Part shown: piece after piece, positions 1 through 7,961 of the stretch
Layout: every line of letters starts with the position of its first letter
How positions within the stretch are numbered: position 1 is the stretch's first letter
Assembly (NCBI RefSeq): GCF_902374955.1
Contig: NZ_CABKRX010000069.1
Span: 1 to 30,282, forward strand
DNA length: 30,282 bases
Source of the DNA: Bacillus massilioanorexius
Lineage (GTDB): Bacteria; Bacillota; Bacilli; Bacillales; DSM-1321
Reading direction: 5' to 3'
Translations under genes and position numbers: made by a program
The notes under the pieces: generated by a model
Seen by the model: only the letters and a program-made list of their open reading frames with translations
Database searches by the model: none
Told to the model about the DNA's origin: nothing

Positions 1-27
1 AAATAAAAAAGAAGAAAACGAACAAAG

Positions 28-56
28 ATAGTACGTTTCTCTTTTTTTATTGTAAA
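28..56 (-). promoter_or_regulatory. Putative sigma-A promoter for the gene left of the window
   Basis: On the minus strand TTTACA (51-56) is followed after 17 nt by TACTAT (28-33). Spacing is ideal, and the -10 matches 4 of 6 consensus bases. By synteny with B. subtilis the next minus-strand gene beyond the left edge should be citrate synthase (citZ), but that gene is not visible here. Confidence 0.35.
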
Positions 57-113
57 AAAGCTTTTTCATCATACAATTTCGCTAAACTCAATACGAAAAC
101 CATAAAAATTTCC

Positions 114-569
114 TTATTGAAAAAGGTTAAATATCTTCATAGCTAAATAGGCTATACCAGCACCAATTAACGGCCCAACTGCTACACCTTTGAACACAGC
201 AACAGCAATAATTGTTCCAAAAACTAAAGCAGCCGTTATATGAGGATCTGAAGAAAGTAATGTCACTCCATTTTTCGCCAATAAGGCAACAGCAATCCCA
301 GAGGCCAAAGCAATCCAAGCATAAGGGGATTTTAAAGCATCACCTAAATCTTTAAATCCAATTGCTCCAGTTGCAATTGGTACCAAGACAGCAATTGTAA
401 TAATAGTAACTCCTAAATTGATTCCTTTACTTTGAAGAAACGGAAAAATCTTATCTCCTACACCTAACACTTTAATGATTAATAAGACTCCGACCGCAAC
501 TATTAAGGAATTATTTTTCGCTACAATGGCTACCCCTAACAATAATAATAAAAATAAAAATGATGTCAT
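114..569 (-). CDS. ytwI: DUF441 family membrane protein YtwI
   Basis: A 151-residue integral membrane protein with about four hydrophobic segments rich in Gly, Ala and Val. It resembles YtwI/DUF441 of Bacillus, whose function is unknown. The open frame continues upstream to an ATG at 662. I place the start at 569 because AAAGGA sits about 8 nt before that ATG, the first membrane segment then begins at residue 2-3, and the length fits the family (about 150). The 31-residue extension from 662 is polar, Arg/Lys-rich and has only a weak AGG upstream. The gene is divergent from ytvI, and in B. subtilis it lies between ytvI and citZ. Identity is fairly sure; no biochemical role can be given. Confidence 0.85.
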   Translation of the reverse strand: MTSFLFLLLLLGVAIVAKNNSLIVAVGVLLIIKVLGVGDKIFPFLQSKGINLGVTIITIAVLVPIATGAIGFKDLGDALKSPYAWIALASGIAVALLAKNGVTLLSSDPHITAALVFGTIIAVAVFKGVAVGPLIGAGIAYLAMKIFNLFQ

Positions 570-738
570 ATTATTCGTCCTTTTCCTATTTCGTGATGTC
601 GTTTCCATTCTTGATTGACCCAAAAATTCTCTTGAATCCATGAATTTTTCAATAATGTTCATTATAAAACCTATGTATAAATCATATAATACCTTCTTAT
701 CTGTATTTAATTTTACTAATTCAAAATAAAAGACAAGG

Positions 739-770
739 GTAATATTTATTTAAAAAGTCCAGTATACATG
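739..770 (+). promoter_or_regulatory. Putative sigma-E promoter of ytvI
   Basis: TAATATT at 740-746 matches the sigma-E -35 consensus KMATATT completely. TATACATG at 763-770 matches the core ATACA of the -10 consensus CATACAHT. The spacer is 16 nt, one more than the usual 14-15. A start near 777 would leave a very short leader before the AGGAGG at about 780-785. YtvI is a sporulation protein, so a mother-cell promoter is expected. Confidence 0.35.
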
Positions 771-793
771 TAGTATTTAGGAGGTAAACTGGC

Positions 794-1915
794 ATGAAGC
801 CTGAAAATATATATAGATTTATACGATTTGTTATTGTTACTTGTATTATTATAGCAATTTCTTTCATTCTTTTTTATACAGCAAAGGTCACATACCCTTT
901 CATTATAGGATTTGCTATTGCTTTTATGATTAATCCTATTGTAAACTTCCTTCAGCATCGTATTCGTTTTCCTCGAGCAGTTTCCGTGCTCCTTACGATG
1001 ATCGCCATAGTTTCAATCTTTGCTGGACTAATCACTCTTCTTGTCACAGAATTATTATCAGGTGCCAATTATTTAAGCAATCATGTTCCAAGGCAATTGA
1101 ACGTCCTCATTCAATATAGTGAGCAAATGTTAACAAATACTCTCATTCCATTTTACGAAAAGATAACAGGTTTGTTTAACACTTTAGATACTGACCAACA
1201 AAATACCATTATACAAAACATCCAAAATATTGGAACAGCCATAGCCAATACACTTGGTGATTTTATCCAAAATTTCTTTCAAAACATTCCTACCATAATA
1301 AGTTGGTTTCCAAATGCCGCTACAGTACTCATATTTTCAGCCCTAGCTACTTTTTTTATCAGCAATGATTGGTATCGGCTTCAAAAATATTTAAATGCTC
1401 TTGCACCTAAGAAAATAAAGGAAAGTTCAGGTGCAGTCATACTCAATTTAAAAAAGGCTTTATTTGGATTCATTAAAGCGCAGCTAACACTTGTTTCTAT
1501 TACAACAGTTATTGTTTTATTAGGTTTATTAATTTTAAGGGTAGAATATGCTATCACAATCGCTTTAGTTATTGGTCTTGTAGATATATTGCCCTACTTA
1601 GGTAGTGGAACCATATTTGTTCCTTGGATTCTGTATGAAGCATTTATAGGAGAAGTAAGCCTCGCTATCGGATTAGGAATATTATACATTGTTGTCATAG
1701 TTCAAAGACAAATCATGGAACCAAAAGTATTATCTTCAAGCATTGGGCTCGATCCCTTAGCTACTCTCATTTCACTTTTTGTCGGTTTTAAATTACTGGG
1801 ATTCTTAGGACTAATCATCGGACCAGTCGTATTAGTTGTTCTAAATACGCTACATAAAAGTAATGTATTTAAAGATATTTGGACTTATATAAAGGGCGAT
1901 GAAAACAAAATATAG
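794..1915 (+). CDS. ytvI: Sporulation integral membrane protein YtvI (AI-2E transporter family)
   Basis: A 373-residue polytopic membrane protein of the AI-2E/PerM permease family. Hydrophobic segments lie near residues 12-30, 34-52, 60-85, 175-195, 230-262, 263-285, 287-310 and 325-358. Between the N-terminal trio and the rest is a soluble stretch (about 88-170) rich in Asn, Gln and Ile. The C-terminal part holds the family's conserved LVDILPYLGSG-type motif near residues 262-272. The family exports small molecules or ions, but the YtvI substrate is not known; in Bacillus it belongs to the sporulation set. AGGAGGT lies about 8 nt before the ATG. The gene stands alone on the plus strand between two minus-strand genes and ends in a bidirectional terminator. 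Confidence 0.9.
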   Translation: MKPENIYRFIRFVIVTCIIIAISFILFYTAKVTYPFIIGFAIAFMINPIVNFLQHRIRFPRAVSVLLTMIAIVSIFAGLITLLVTELLSGANYLSNHVPRQLNVLIQYSEQMLTNTLIPFYEKITGLFNTLDTDQQNTIIQNIQNIGTAIANTLGDFIQNFFQNIPTIISWFPNAATVLIFSALATFFISNDWYRLQKYLNALAPKKIKESSGAVILNLKKALFGFIKAQLTLVSITTVIVLLGLLILRVEYAITIALVIGLVDILPYLGSGTIFVPWILYEAFIGEVSLAIGLGILYIVVIVQRQIMEPKVLSSSIGLDPLATLISLFVGFKLLGFLGLIIGPVVLVVLNTLHKSNVFKDIWTYIKGDENKI

Positions 1916-1948
1916 AATGTCATTCTATCTGTTAAAAATGTTCCATTC

Positions 1949-1986
1949 AAAAAAACTAGCTAATATTATTACCTAGCTAGTTTTTT
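1949..1986. terminator. Bidirectional terminator between ytvI and fxsA
   Basis: Arms AAAAAACTAGCTA (1950-1962) and TAGCTAGTTTTTT (1974-1986) pair perfectly around an 11-nt loop. The A-run and T-run on the two sides allow termination of both converging transcripts. Confidence 0.85.
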
Positions 1987-2058
1987 ATTTGATAAAAATG
2001 TTTATCGTTAAGCATATAATAATCATATGCTTAAACTTTACATACAAGTATGAATTTC

Positions 2059-2445
2059 TTAACGTATAATCGTAATGGTATTTTTTTCGATTTTTTTATA
2101 AAAAAGTTTCTTTAGTAACGGTTTCATCATCGTTCTAGTTGGAGGCAATAATAAGAAGAGCCCGAGTAAATCAGAGATAAAGCCAGGTGCTATTAACATA
2201 CAACCGCCAAGCAAAATGCAAACTCCATCAATTAACTCTTCCCCAGGCATTACTCCACGATTCAACTGTTGCTGAACTTTTTGAACAGTAACCAACCCTT
2301 GGTATTTCGCTAGGTATGCTCCACCAATCCCTGTAGCTATTATGAATAATACGGTAGGCAACAGTCCAAACGTTTTTCCTGACCATAATAAAACTCCTAG
2401 TTCACACGCCGGCATAACAATAAACAATAGTAAAAAATATTTCAA
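2059..2445 (-). CDS. fxsA: FxsA family cytoplasmic membrane protein
   Basis: A 128-residue protein of the FxsA family (YtzA in B. subtilis). It has two hydrophobic segments at the N terminus (about 2-20 and 26-46), an amphipathic middle, and a third segment near residues 72-102 containing a GGCMLIAPGF-type motif typical of the family. In E. coli FxsA overproduction relieves F-plasmid exclusion of phage T7; the normal role is unknown. The start codon is TTG, preceded by AGGAGG at a 9-nt gap. The C terminus is Lys-rich. In transcription order it lies downstream of pyk, from which a strong terminator separates it, so it probably has its own promoter. Confidence 0.87.
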   Translation of the reverse strand: MKYFLLLFIVMPACELGVLLWSGKTFGLLPTVLFIIATGIGGAYLAKYQGLVTVQKVQQQLNRGVMPGEELIDGVCILLGGCMLIAPGFISDLLGLFLLLPPTRTMMKPLLKKLFYKKIEKNTITIIR

Positions 2446-2559
2446 TACCTGTCACCTCCTACACTCTAATACTATTATACCCTTTATCGTTTTATTTCTA
2501 AATAGCAAGAGAGAATGACTAATTATTATAAAAATTCATCATAAAATTCATTAATACCA

Positions 2560-2606
2560 TAAAAAAAGAGTGTCAAACATAAGCATTGCTTTGTTTGACA
2601 CTCTTT
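2560..2606 (-). terminator. Terminator of pyk
   Basis: A 14-bp perfect stem, AAAGAGTGTCAAAC (2565-2578) with its complement (2593-2606), has a 14-nt loop. On the minus strand it is followed by a run of T. It sits 18 nt past the pyk stop codon. Confidence 0.9.
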
Positions 2607-2623
2607 CCACTTTTTACTTTAGT

Positions 2624-4384
2624 CTATAAAATGCTAGCTTTAGCATCTGAAATAATACCACGTTGAGCATCTACAGATACATGTTGTCCTTCTTGTAATG
2701 CAGTCATTGCATTTTCAGCTCCAACGATTACAGGAATTCCATTATTCACACCTACTACAGCAGCATGGCTAGTTAATCCACCTTCAACTGTAATTAAAGC
2801 CGCACATTTTTCGATGGCAGGCATCATTTCTTTATCAGAACCGATTGTTACTAAAATGTCTCCTGCTTCAACTTTTGCATTTGCTTCTGCAGCATTTTTA
2901 GCAAGTACTACCTTACCAGTTGCTTTTTTACGGCCAATTCCTTGTGCTTTAAGAATTGTTTTTCCAAGAGATTGAACTTTCATCATATTTGTTGTACCTT
3001 CTGCACCAACTGGTACACCAGCAGTAATTACAACAAGGTCACCATATGATACAAGACCTGAATTCAAGCTTTCTTGAATTGCAGAATCAAGCATTTCATC
3101 AGTGGATGTAGTTTTTGGACCAACCATTGGTTGTACACCCCAAACTAATGCTAAACGACGAGCAACAAAATCGTTTGAAGTAACAGCAATAATTGGAGAT
3201 TTTGGACGATATTTAGAAATCATACGCGCTGTATGACCACTCTCAGTTGGAGTAATGATAGCATCTGCAGCAAGATTTAAAGTAGTGTGAGCTACAGATT
3301 GTCCAATTGCATCCGTAATTGTATGCTCACTATCTTTACTACGTTTTGAAAGTAATTCTTTATGATTTAATGCTGATTCAGCACGAGAAGCAATGTTATG
3401 CATTGTTTGAACTGCTTCAACTGGGTAAGATCCAGCAGCTGTTTCACCAGAAAGCATGATTGCATCTGTACCATCGAAGATTGCATTCGCTACGTCAGAA
3501 GCTTCTGCACGTGTAGGACGTGGATTGCGTTGCATAGAGTCAAGCATTTGAGTCGCTGTAATAACAGGTTTTCCTAATGCGTTGCATTTCTTAATAAGTT
3601 GTTTTTGTACAAGAGGTACTTCTTCAGCAGGAATTTCTACGCCTAGATCACCACGAGCTACCATTAATCCTTCAGAAACTTCAAGAATTTCGTTAATATT
3701 ATCAACGCCCTCTTGGTTTTCAATTTTAGGAATGATATTAATATGATGTCCTCCGTTATTATCAAGAAGTTCACGAATTTCTAAAACATCAGAAGCACGA
3801 CGAACGAAAGAAGCAGCTACAAAGTCAACATTTTGTTCGATACCGAAAAGAATGTCTTGTGTATCTTTTTCTGTGATTCCTGGAAGGTTAACAGAAACGC
3901 CTGGTACGTTAACACCTTTTTTATTTTTTAGAATTCCGTCATTCAATACAACTGTATGAATTTCACCATTCTCTTTATCTAACTTTGTAACTTGGAGTCC
4001 AACTAAACCATCATCAAGAAGAATTCTAGAACCTACAGATACATCGTCAATTAGTTCTGCATAAGTAATTGAGAATTTTTCAGCTGTTCCTAATACTTCT
4101 TTTGTAGAGATAATAATGTTTGAACCAGTTTTTAATTCAACTGCTCCGTTTTCCATGTCATTCGTACGTATTTCAGGTCCTTTTGTGTCCAATAGGATTG
4201 CTACATTTTTACCTGTTTTTTTGCTTGCTTCACGAATTGTTTTGATACGTGCTGCATGTTCTTCGTGGCTTCCATGAGAGAAGTTTAAACGACAAACATT
4301 CATTCCAGCTTCCATTAAGCTACAAAGTTTTTCAAAAGATTCACTTGCAGGTCCGATCGTACATACAATTTTAGTTTTACGCAT
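2624..4384 (-). CDS. pyk: Pyruvate kinase with C-terminal PEP-utiliser domain
   Basis: Converts phosphoenolpyruvate and ADP to pyruvate and ATP, the last step of glycolysis, in the cytosol. At 586 residues it is the long Bacillus-type enzyme. The TIM-barrel begins MRKTKIVCTIGPAS, with the B domain near 70-170, substrate motif IPKIENQEG near 219-227, metal-binding MVARGDLGVEIP near 240-251 and the signature MLDSMQRNPRPTRAEA near 280-295. The regulatory C domain follows to about 470. An extra domain (about 475-586) carries GGLTSHAAVVG and GIPVIVG, as in PEP-utilising enzymes, and keeps the His. Upstream is pfkA in the same direction, 241 bp away; in B. subtilis the two are co-transcribed. AAGGAGG lies 12 nt before ATG, with a small inverted repeat between them. 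No damage is visible. Confidence 0.97.
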   Translation of the reverse strand: MRKTKIVCTIGPASESFEKLCSLMEAGMNVCRLNFSHGSHEEHAARIKTIREASKKTGKNVAILLDTKGPEIRTNDMENGAVELKTGSNIIISTKEVLGTAEKFSITYAELIDDVSVGSRILLDDGLVGLQVTKLDKENGEIHTVVLNDGILKNKKGVNVPGVSVNLPGITEKDTQDILFGIEQNVDFVAASFVRRASDVLEIRELLDNNGGHHINIIPKIENQEGVDNINEILEVSEGLMVARGDLGVEIPAEEVPLVQKQLIKKCNALGKPVITATQMLDSMQRNPRPTRAEASDVANAIFDGTDAIMLSGETAAGSYPVEAVQTMHNIASRAESALNHKELLSKRSKDSEHTITDAIGQSVAHTTLNLAADAIITPTESGHTARMISKYRPKSPIIAVTSNDFVARRLALVWGVQPMVGPKTTSTDEMLDSAIQESLNSGLVSYGDLVVITAGVPVGAEGTTNMMKVQSLGKTILKAQGIGRKKATGKVVLAKNAAEANAKVEAGDILVTIGSDKEMMPAIEKCAALITVEGGLTSHAAVVGVNNGIPVIVGAENAMTALQEGQHVSVDAQRGIISDAKASIL

Positions 4385-4386
4385 TT

Positions 4387-4403
4387 GGCTAAATAGCCTC
4401 CTT
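4387..4403 (-). promoter_or_regulatory. pyk SD overlapped by a small hairpin
   Basis: The SD AAGGAGG (4397-4403) is 12 nt from the ATG, longer than usual. GGCT and AGCC (4387-4390 and 4395-4398) form a 4-5 bp stem that takes up the last two G of the SD. The hairpin could either shorten the effective spacing or mask the SD. Confidence 0.4.
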
Positions 4404-4420
4404 CATATTTATAAAAAATA

Positions 4421-4443
4421 ATTCTAACATTCTTAGGTCTAAG
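4421..4443 (-). promoter_or_regulatory. Putative extended -10 promoter of pyk with palindrome
   Basis: On the minus strand TGTTAGAAT (4421-4429) is an extended -10 (TGn followed by TAGAAT). The -35 is poor, as is common for extended promoters. Just upstream, CTTAG-GT-CTAAG (4432-4443) is a 5+2+5 palindrome overlapping the spacer, in a place where a regulator could bind. This would let pyk be transcribed apart from pfkA. Confidence 0.3.
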
Positions 4444-4529
4444 TAACCTATCTCTTCAACTTGCTCTGTTAAATGACATGATTGTTTGTCTAGTATTTAT
4501 CCAACGTCTTTTTTCCTTTGGGAAGCATC

Positions 4530-4557
4530 CGAGCCTCTCCCTTTATAACGAGGCTCG
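4530..4557. repeat. Stem-loop in the pfkA-pyk gap
   Basis: CGAGCCTC (4530-4537) pairs with GAGGCTCG (4550-4557) around a 12-nt loop. The stem is GC-rich in an AT-rich region. On the pfkA transcript (minus) no T-run follows, so it is not a normal terminator; a second weak stem TTCC/GGAA follows. It may act as a partial terminator or as an RNA processing or stability element between the two glycolytic genes. Confidence 0.5.
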
Positions 4558-4625
4558 TTTTACTCGCCATTCATATTAAAGACAATTCATAAACACCAAC
4601 AATATGGTTTAACGAAACCTTGTAA

Positions 4626-5585
4626 TTAAATAGATAATTCCTCAGATAATTGATACATTTTCATGTCAATTACATGTGGTTTTCCAAGCGCTTCAATAAT
4701 ATCGTAATCAACCAATTGGTTGTTTTCAATACCTACCGCACGTCCGCCTTTTCCTTCAAGTAAAAGCTCAACAGCTTTTGCTCCTAAACGGCTGGCTAAC
4801 ACACGGTCAAAGGCTGTTGGTGATCCACCACGTTGTGTATGACCTAGAACTGTTACACGAGTATCAAATGAAGTCATCTCTTCAATTTGTTTTCCGATAT
4901 CAATAGCGCTTCCCACACCCTCAGCTACAATAATAATACTGTGTGTTTTTCCACGATCATGACCTCGTTTAAGTTTCGCAACGATATCATTAATATCATA
5001 CTCTTTTTCAGGTATTAAAATAGATTCTGCTCCACCTGCAAGACCAGCCCATAAAGCAATATCTCCTGCATTTCTTCCCATTACTTCAATAACATAGACT
5101 CTCTCGTGAGAAGAAGCTGTATCACGAATTTTATCGACAGATTCAATAACTGTATTCAATGCTGTATCGAATCCGATTGTAAATTGAGTTCCAGGGATAT
5201 CATTATCAATCGTTCCAGGAACACCTACACATGGGTATCCATGTTCAGTAAGTGCTTTTGCTCCCATGTAAGAGCCGTCTCCTCCAATAACAACTAATGC
5301 ATCAATGCCATGCTTTTTAAGTTGTTCAATCCCTTTTAATTGTCCTTCTTTTGTTTTGAATTCTGGACAACGTGCAGAGAAAAGAGATGTACCTCCACGT
5401 TGAATAATATCTCCAACAGAACCTAACTCTAATTTCTTAATATCTCCATCCATTAAGCCTTGGTATCCACGATAAATACCAAAGACTTCAAGATTATGAT
5501 AGATTGCCTTACGAGCTACTGCACGAACAGCAGCATTCATACCAGGCGCATCTCCACCACTAGTTAAAACACCAATTCTTTTCAA
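4626..5585 (-). CDS. pfkA: ATP-dependent 6-phosphofructokinase
   Basis: Phosphorylates fructose 6-phosphate with ATP, the committed step of glycolysis; a cytosolic tetramer. The protein is 319 residues when begun at the TTG (codon 4 of the longest frame), giving MKRIGVLTSGGDAPGMNAAVR, the exact family N terminus and length. The frame opens at a GTG at 5594, but AGGTGA overlaps that codon and sits 5 nt from the TTG, so the TTG is chosen. ATP-binding GGDGS lies near 102-106 and the catalytic PGTIDNDIPGT (Asp in TIDND) near 122-132. The MGR motif is near 169-171 and the family C-terminal YQLS motif is present. Upstream lie about 410 bp of leader without a gene; downstream is pyk. Confidence 0.96.
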   Translation of the reverse strand: MKRIGVLTSGGDAPGMNAAVRAVARKAIYHNLEVFGIYRGYQGLMDGDIKKLELGSVGDIIQRGGTSLFSARCPEFKTKEGQLKGIEQLKKHGIDALVVIGGDGSYMGAKALTEHGYPCVGVPGTIDNDIPGTQFTIGFDTALNTVIESVDKIRDTASSHERVYVIEVMGRNAGDIALWAGLAGGAESILIPEKEYDINDIVAKLKRGHDRGKTHSIIIVAEGVGSAIDIGKQIEEMTSFDTRVTVLGHTQRGGSPTAFDRVLASRLGAKAVELLLEGKGGRAVGIENNQLVDYDIIEALGKPHVIDMKMYQLSEELSI

Positions 5586-5998
5586 TATACTCACCTCAAC
5601 ATTTTTTTCTTTACTAATAGGAGTAAGTAAATCTAAATAATATCAAGCGGGTTTACTATGTATTGACTTGTACTATTCAACCATCCTATTTTATTCTTCG
5701 ACAAAATCATGCTTCTTATAAAATTATCCTTTGTCATACCACTAATTTTTATGATAGTTCTTTACAACTTTGAATAAATAAACATGAGAAGTTTTTGTCA
5801 GAGGAGGATTTTGCACTTCACGCCTATACATTCTAAATGACTTTTATCGTTTAGTAAACCCAATATGTGAAGGAATTAACAATATATTTTTTTTATTGTA
5901 GTTATGTTCAATTTATTTTTATTATTTTTCTATAATATCCCTATAACGCCAACATTTTATGGTAACAATGCGAAAAATTCTAAATATTACTTTTCACT
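5586..5998. other. Gene-free pfkA leader
   Basis: No credible gene in 413 bp. The region must hold the pfkA promoter, but no -35/-10 pair is convincing. The plus-strand GAGGAGG near 5802-5808 leads only to a 9-codon frame. Base composition is very AT-rich from 5880 to 5995. Confidence 0.5.
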
Positions 5999-6024
5999 AA
6001 AAAAGTGTAGCCCTATGGCCACAC
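5999..6024 (-). terminator. Terminator of the ytsJ-gntR-accD-accA operon
   Basis: On the minus strand GTGTGGCC (6017-6024) pairs with GGCTACAC (6005-6012), 8 bp with one G-U pair, around a tight 4-nt loop, then six T. It starts 5 nt after the accA stop. Confidence 0.9.
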
Positions 6025-6028
6025 AAAT

Positions 6029-7006
6029 TTATTTTACTTCTATATATGAATCTGTAGATTCATACTGTCCAATCAATTTAAATTTATTATATCGCTCTTC
6101 TATTAACGACATACTATTTTTTTGTAAAAGTTCTTTTAAGGACGTGATTAACATATCGTTCATAAATTGAACTTGACCTTCTAAATCACGATGAGCTCCA
6201 CCTTTTACCTCTGGAATAATATCATCAATAACAGCCAATTCTTTCAAATCCGGAGCGGTTATTTTCATGCTTTCTGCAGCTTTTTTTGACATAGTTGAGT
6301 CCTTCCAAAGGATTGTCGCTGCACCCTCAGGGGAAATAACAGAATATGTAGCATTCTCTAACATATAGATTCGATCGGCAACTCCTAGAGCTAAAGCTCC
6401 ACCGCTTCCGCCTTCTCCAATGACAATACTAATAATCGGAACTTTTATACCCGCCATCTCAAATAAATTTCTGGCTATTGCTTCACTTTGTCCTCTTTCC
6501 TCAGCTGCACTACCTGGATATGCTCCTTTTGTATCAATAAAACAAATAATAGGTCTATTAAATTTTTCCGCTTGTTTCATTAATCTTAGTGCTTTACGAT
6601 ACCCTTCTGGATGAGGCATACCAAAATTTCTACGAATATTTTCTTTTGTGTCTTTTCCTCTTTGGTGACCAATTATAGTGATTGGAAGACCGTGAAATGT
6701 TGCTATTCCACCAACAATGGCTTCATCATCTCCAAAATAGCGGTCTCCATGACACTCAAAGAAATCTTCAAATAAATGACCAATATAATCTAAACTTGTT
6801 GGTCGTGCTGGATGACGAGCGATTTGCACACGATCCCAAGGTTTTAAATTTTCATATATGTCATTTTCTAGTTTTTTTAATCTAATCTCAAGCTTTGCTA
6901 TTTCAGTTGATAAATCGACATCAGCTTCATTTGTAATTTTAATAAGCTCATCAATTTTACGTCTCAATTCCGTAATTGGACGTTCAAATTCTAATTCTCC
7001 AACCAT
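6029..7006 (-). CDS. accA: Acetyl-CoA carboxylase carboxyltransferase subunit alpha
   Basis: With AccD this forms the carboxyltransferase that moves CO2 from carboxybiotin to acetyl-CoA, making malonyl-CoA for fatty acid synthesis. At 325 residues it is the same length as the B. subtilis protein. It has an N-terminal helical region (LEFERPITELRRKIDEL), the crotonase-like core with HQRGKDTKEN near 130-139, FGMPHPEGYRKALRLM, and the oxyanion region GEGGSGGALALG near 203-214. The ATG lies inside the 3' end of accD (16-bp overlap) with GGTGGTGAT before it, so translation of the two subunits is probably coupled, giving equal amounts. A terminator follows at once, so accA ends the operon. Confidence 0.97.
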   Translation of the reverse strand: MVGELEFERPITELRRKIDELIKITNEADVDLSTEIAKLEIRLKKLENDIYENLKPWDRVQIARHPARPTSLDYIGHLFEDFFECHGDRYFGDDEAIVGGIATFHGLPITIIGHQRGKDTKENIRRNFGMPHPEGYRKALRLMKQAEKFNRPIICFIDTKGAYPGSAAEERGQSEAIARNLFEMAGIKVPIISIVIGEGGSGGALALGVADRIYMLENATYSVISPEGAATILWKDSTMSKKAAESMKITAPDLKELAVIDDIIPEVKGGAHRDLEGQVQFMNDMLITSLKELLQKNSMSLIEERYNKFKLIGQYESTDSYIEVK

Positions 7007-7869
7007 TGAATATCACCACCTGGTTGATGTATTTTTAAAATTGTAGCTAGCTTTTCTTTCATTTCTGTACGAGAAATAACTGCATCTAACTGACCATGCT
7101 TTAATACAAACTCAGCTGTTTGAAAATCTTCAGGTAGCTCTTCTCTAATCGTTTGTTCAATAACACTTCTACCAGCAAATCCAATAAGCGCTTTTGGCTC
7201 TGCCAAATTATAATCACCTAAAGAGGCAAAACTTGCTGATACTCCACCAGTTGTAGGATGGGTCATAATAGAAATAAATAAGCCTCCATCTTCACTAAAA
7301 TGCTTCAAAGCAATACTTGTTTTAGCCATTTGCATCAAACTAAGTATCCCCTCTTGCATTCTTGCTCCTCCTGAAGCTGTAAAAATGATAAAAGGAACTT
7401 TTTTCTTATGAGCTTGTTCGACTGCTCGAGTAATTTTTTCACCAACCACAGTTCCCATACTGCCCATTCGGAAATTAGCATCCATAACAGCAATTACCAC
7501 TTCAATGCCAGATAATAAACCTTCTCCTGTAACAACTGCCTCATTTATATTTGTCTTTTTTCGATCACTTTCAATTTTGCTCTCGTAGCCAGGAAAGTTC
7601 AAAGGATTTCCAGAAGTCATATCTTTATCATATTCATGAAAAGTTCCTTCATCAATTATACTTTCAATTCTTTCCCTTGAATTCATACGATGATGAAAAC
7701 CACAATGCGTACAAACCTTTTCGTTTTTAACTAAGTCTTTTGTATACATGATCTTTTTACATTCTGGACATTTTGTCATAATTCCTTCTGGAACATCCTG
7801 CTTATGACGTTCTGAAGGAATAGTAGCATACTTCTTCTTTTTAGATTTAGAAAATAACTCTTTAAGCAA
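6991..7869 (-). CDS. accD: Acetyl-CoA carboxylase carboxyltransferase subunit beta
   Basis: The beta half of the carboxyltransferase. At 292 residues with the TTG start at 7869, it begins MLKELFSKSKKKKY, matching the family N terminus; AAAGGGGG lies 7 nt upstream. The longest frame (to 7902) adds 11 residues without a good SD. A four-Cys zinc ribbon is complete (Cys34, Cys37, Cys53, Cys56). The crotonase core carries ASGGARMQEG and THPTTGGVSASFASLGD, which build the acetyl-CoA oxyanion holes. It is third in the operon after ytsJ and the FadR-type regulator. In the 92-bp gap to the regulator there is a TACAAT on the minus strand without a good -35, so an internal promoter is possible but not shown. 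Confidence 0.97.
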   Translation of the reverse strand: MLKELFSKSKKKKYATIPSERHKQDVPEGIMTKCPECKKIMYTKDLVKNEKVCTHCGFHHRMNSRERIESIIDEGTFHEYDKDMTSGNPLNFPGYESKIESDRKKTNINEAVVTGEGLLSGIEVVIAVMDANFRMGSMGTVVGEKITRAVEQAHKKKVPFIIFTASGGARMQEGILSLMQMAKTSIALKHFSEDGGLFISIMTHPTTGGVSASFASLGDYNLAEPKALIGFAGRSVIEQTIREELPEDFQTAEFVLKHGQLDAVISRTEMKEKLATILKIHQPGGDIQWLEN

Positions 7870-7961
7870 GAGGAAGCCCCCTTTACGTGGATTTTCCTGC
7901 ATATCATTTATGCATGTCCTATATTGTACAGTAATAACTCTGATTAAATTGTAAAACTATG

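Noticed and set aside
570..662. N-terminal extension of ytwI to the ATG at 662
   Set aside because: Polar, basic, unlike the family, weak SD; the ATG at 569 has a good SD and gives the family length.
5586..5594. GTG at 5594 as the pfkA start
   Set aside because: The GTG is part of the SD for the TTG at 5585, which gives the exact family N terminus and 319 residues.
5802..5845. GAGGAGG followed by TTG on the plus strand
   Set aside because: The frame is only 9 codons, with no sign of a leader peptide for a neighbouring plus-strand gene.
5904..6170. Plus-strand 88-codon frame over the accA 3' end
   Set aside because: Antisense shadow of accA and its terminator; no SD.
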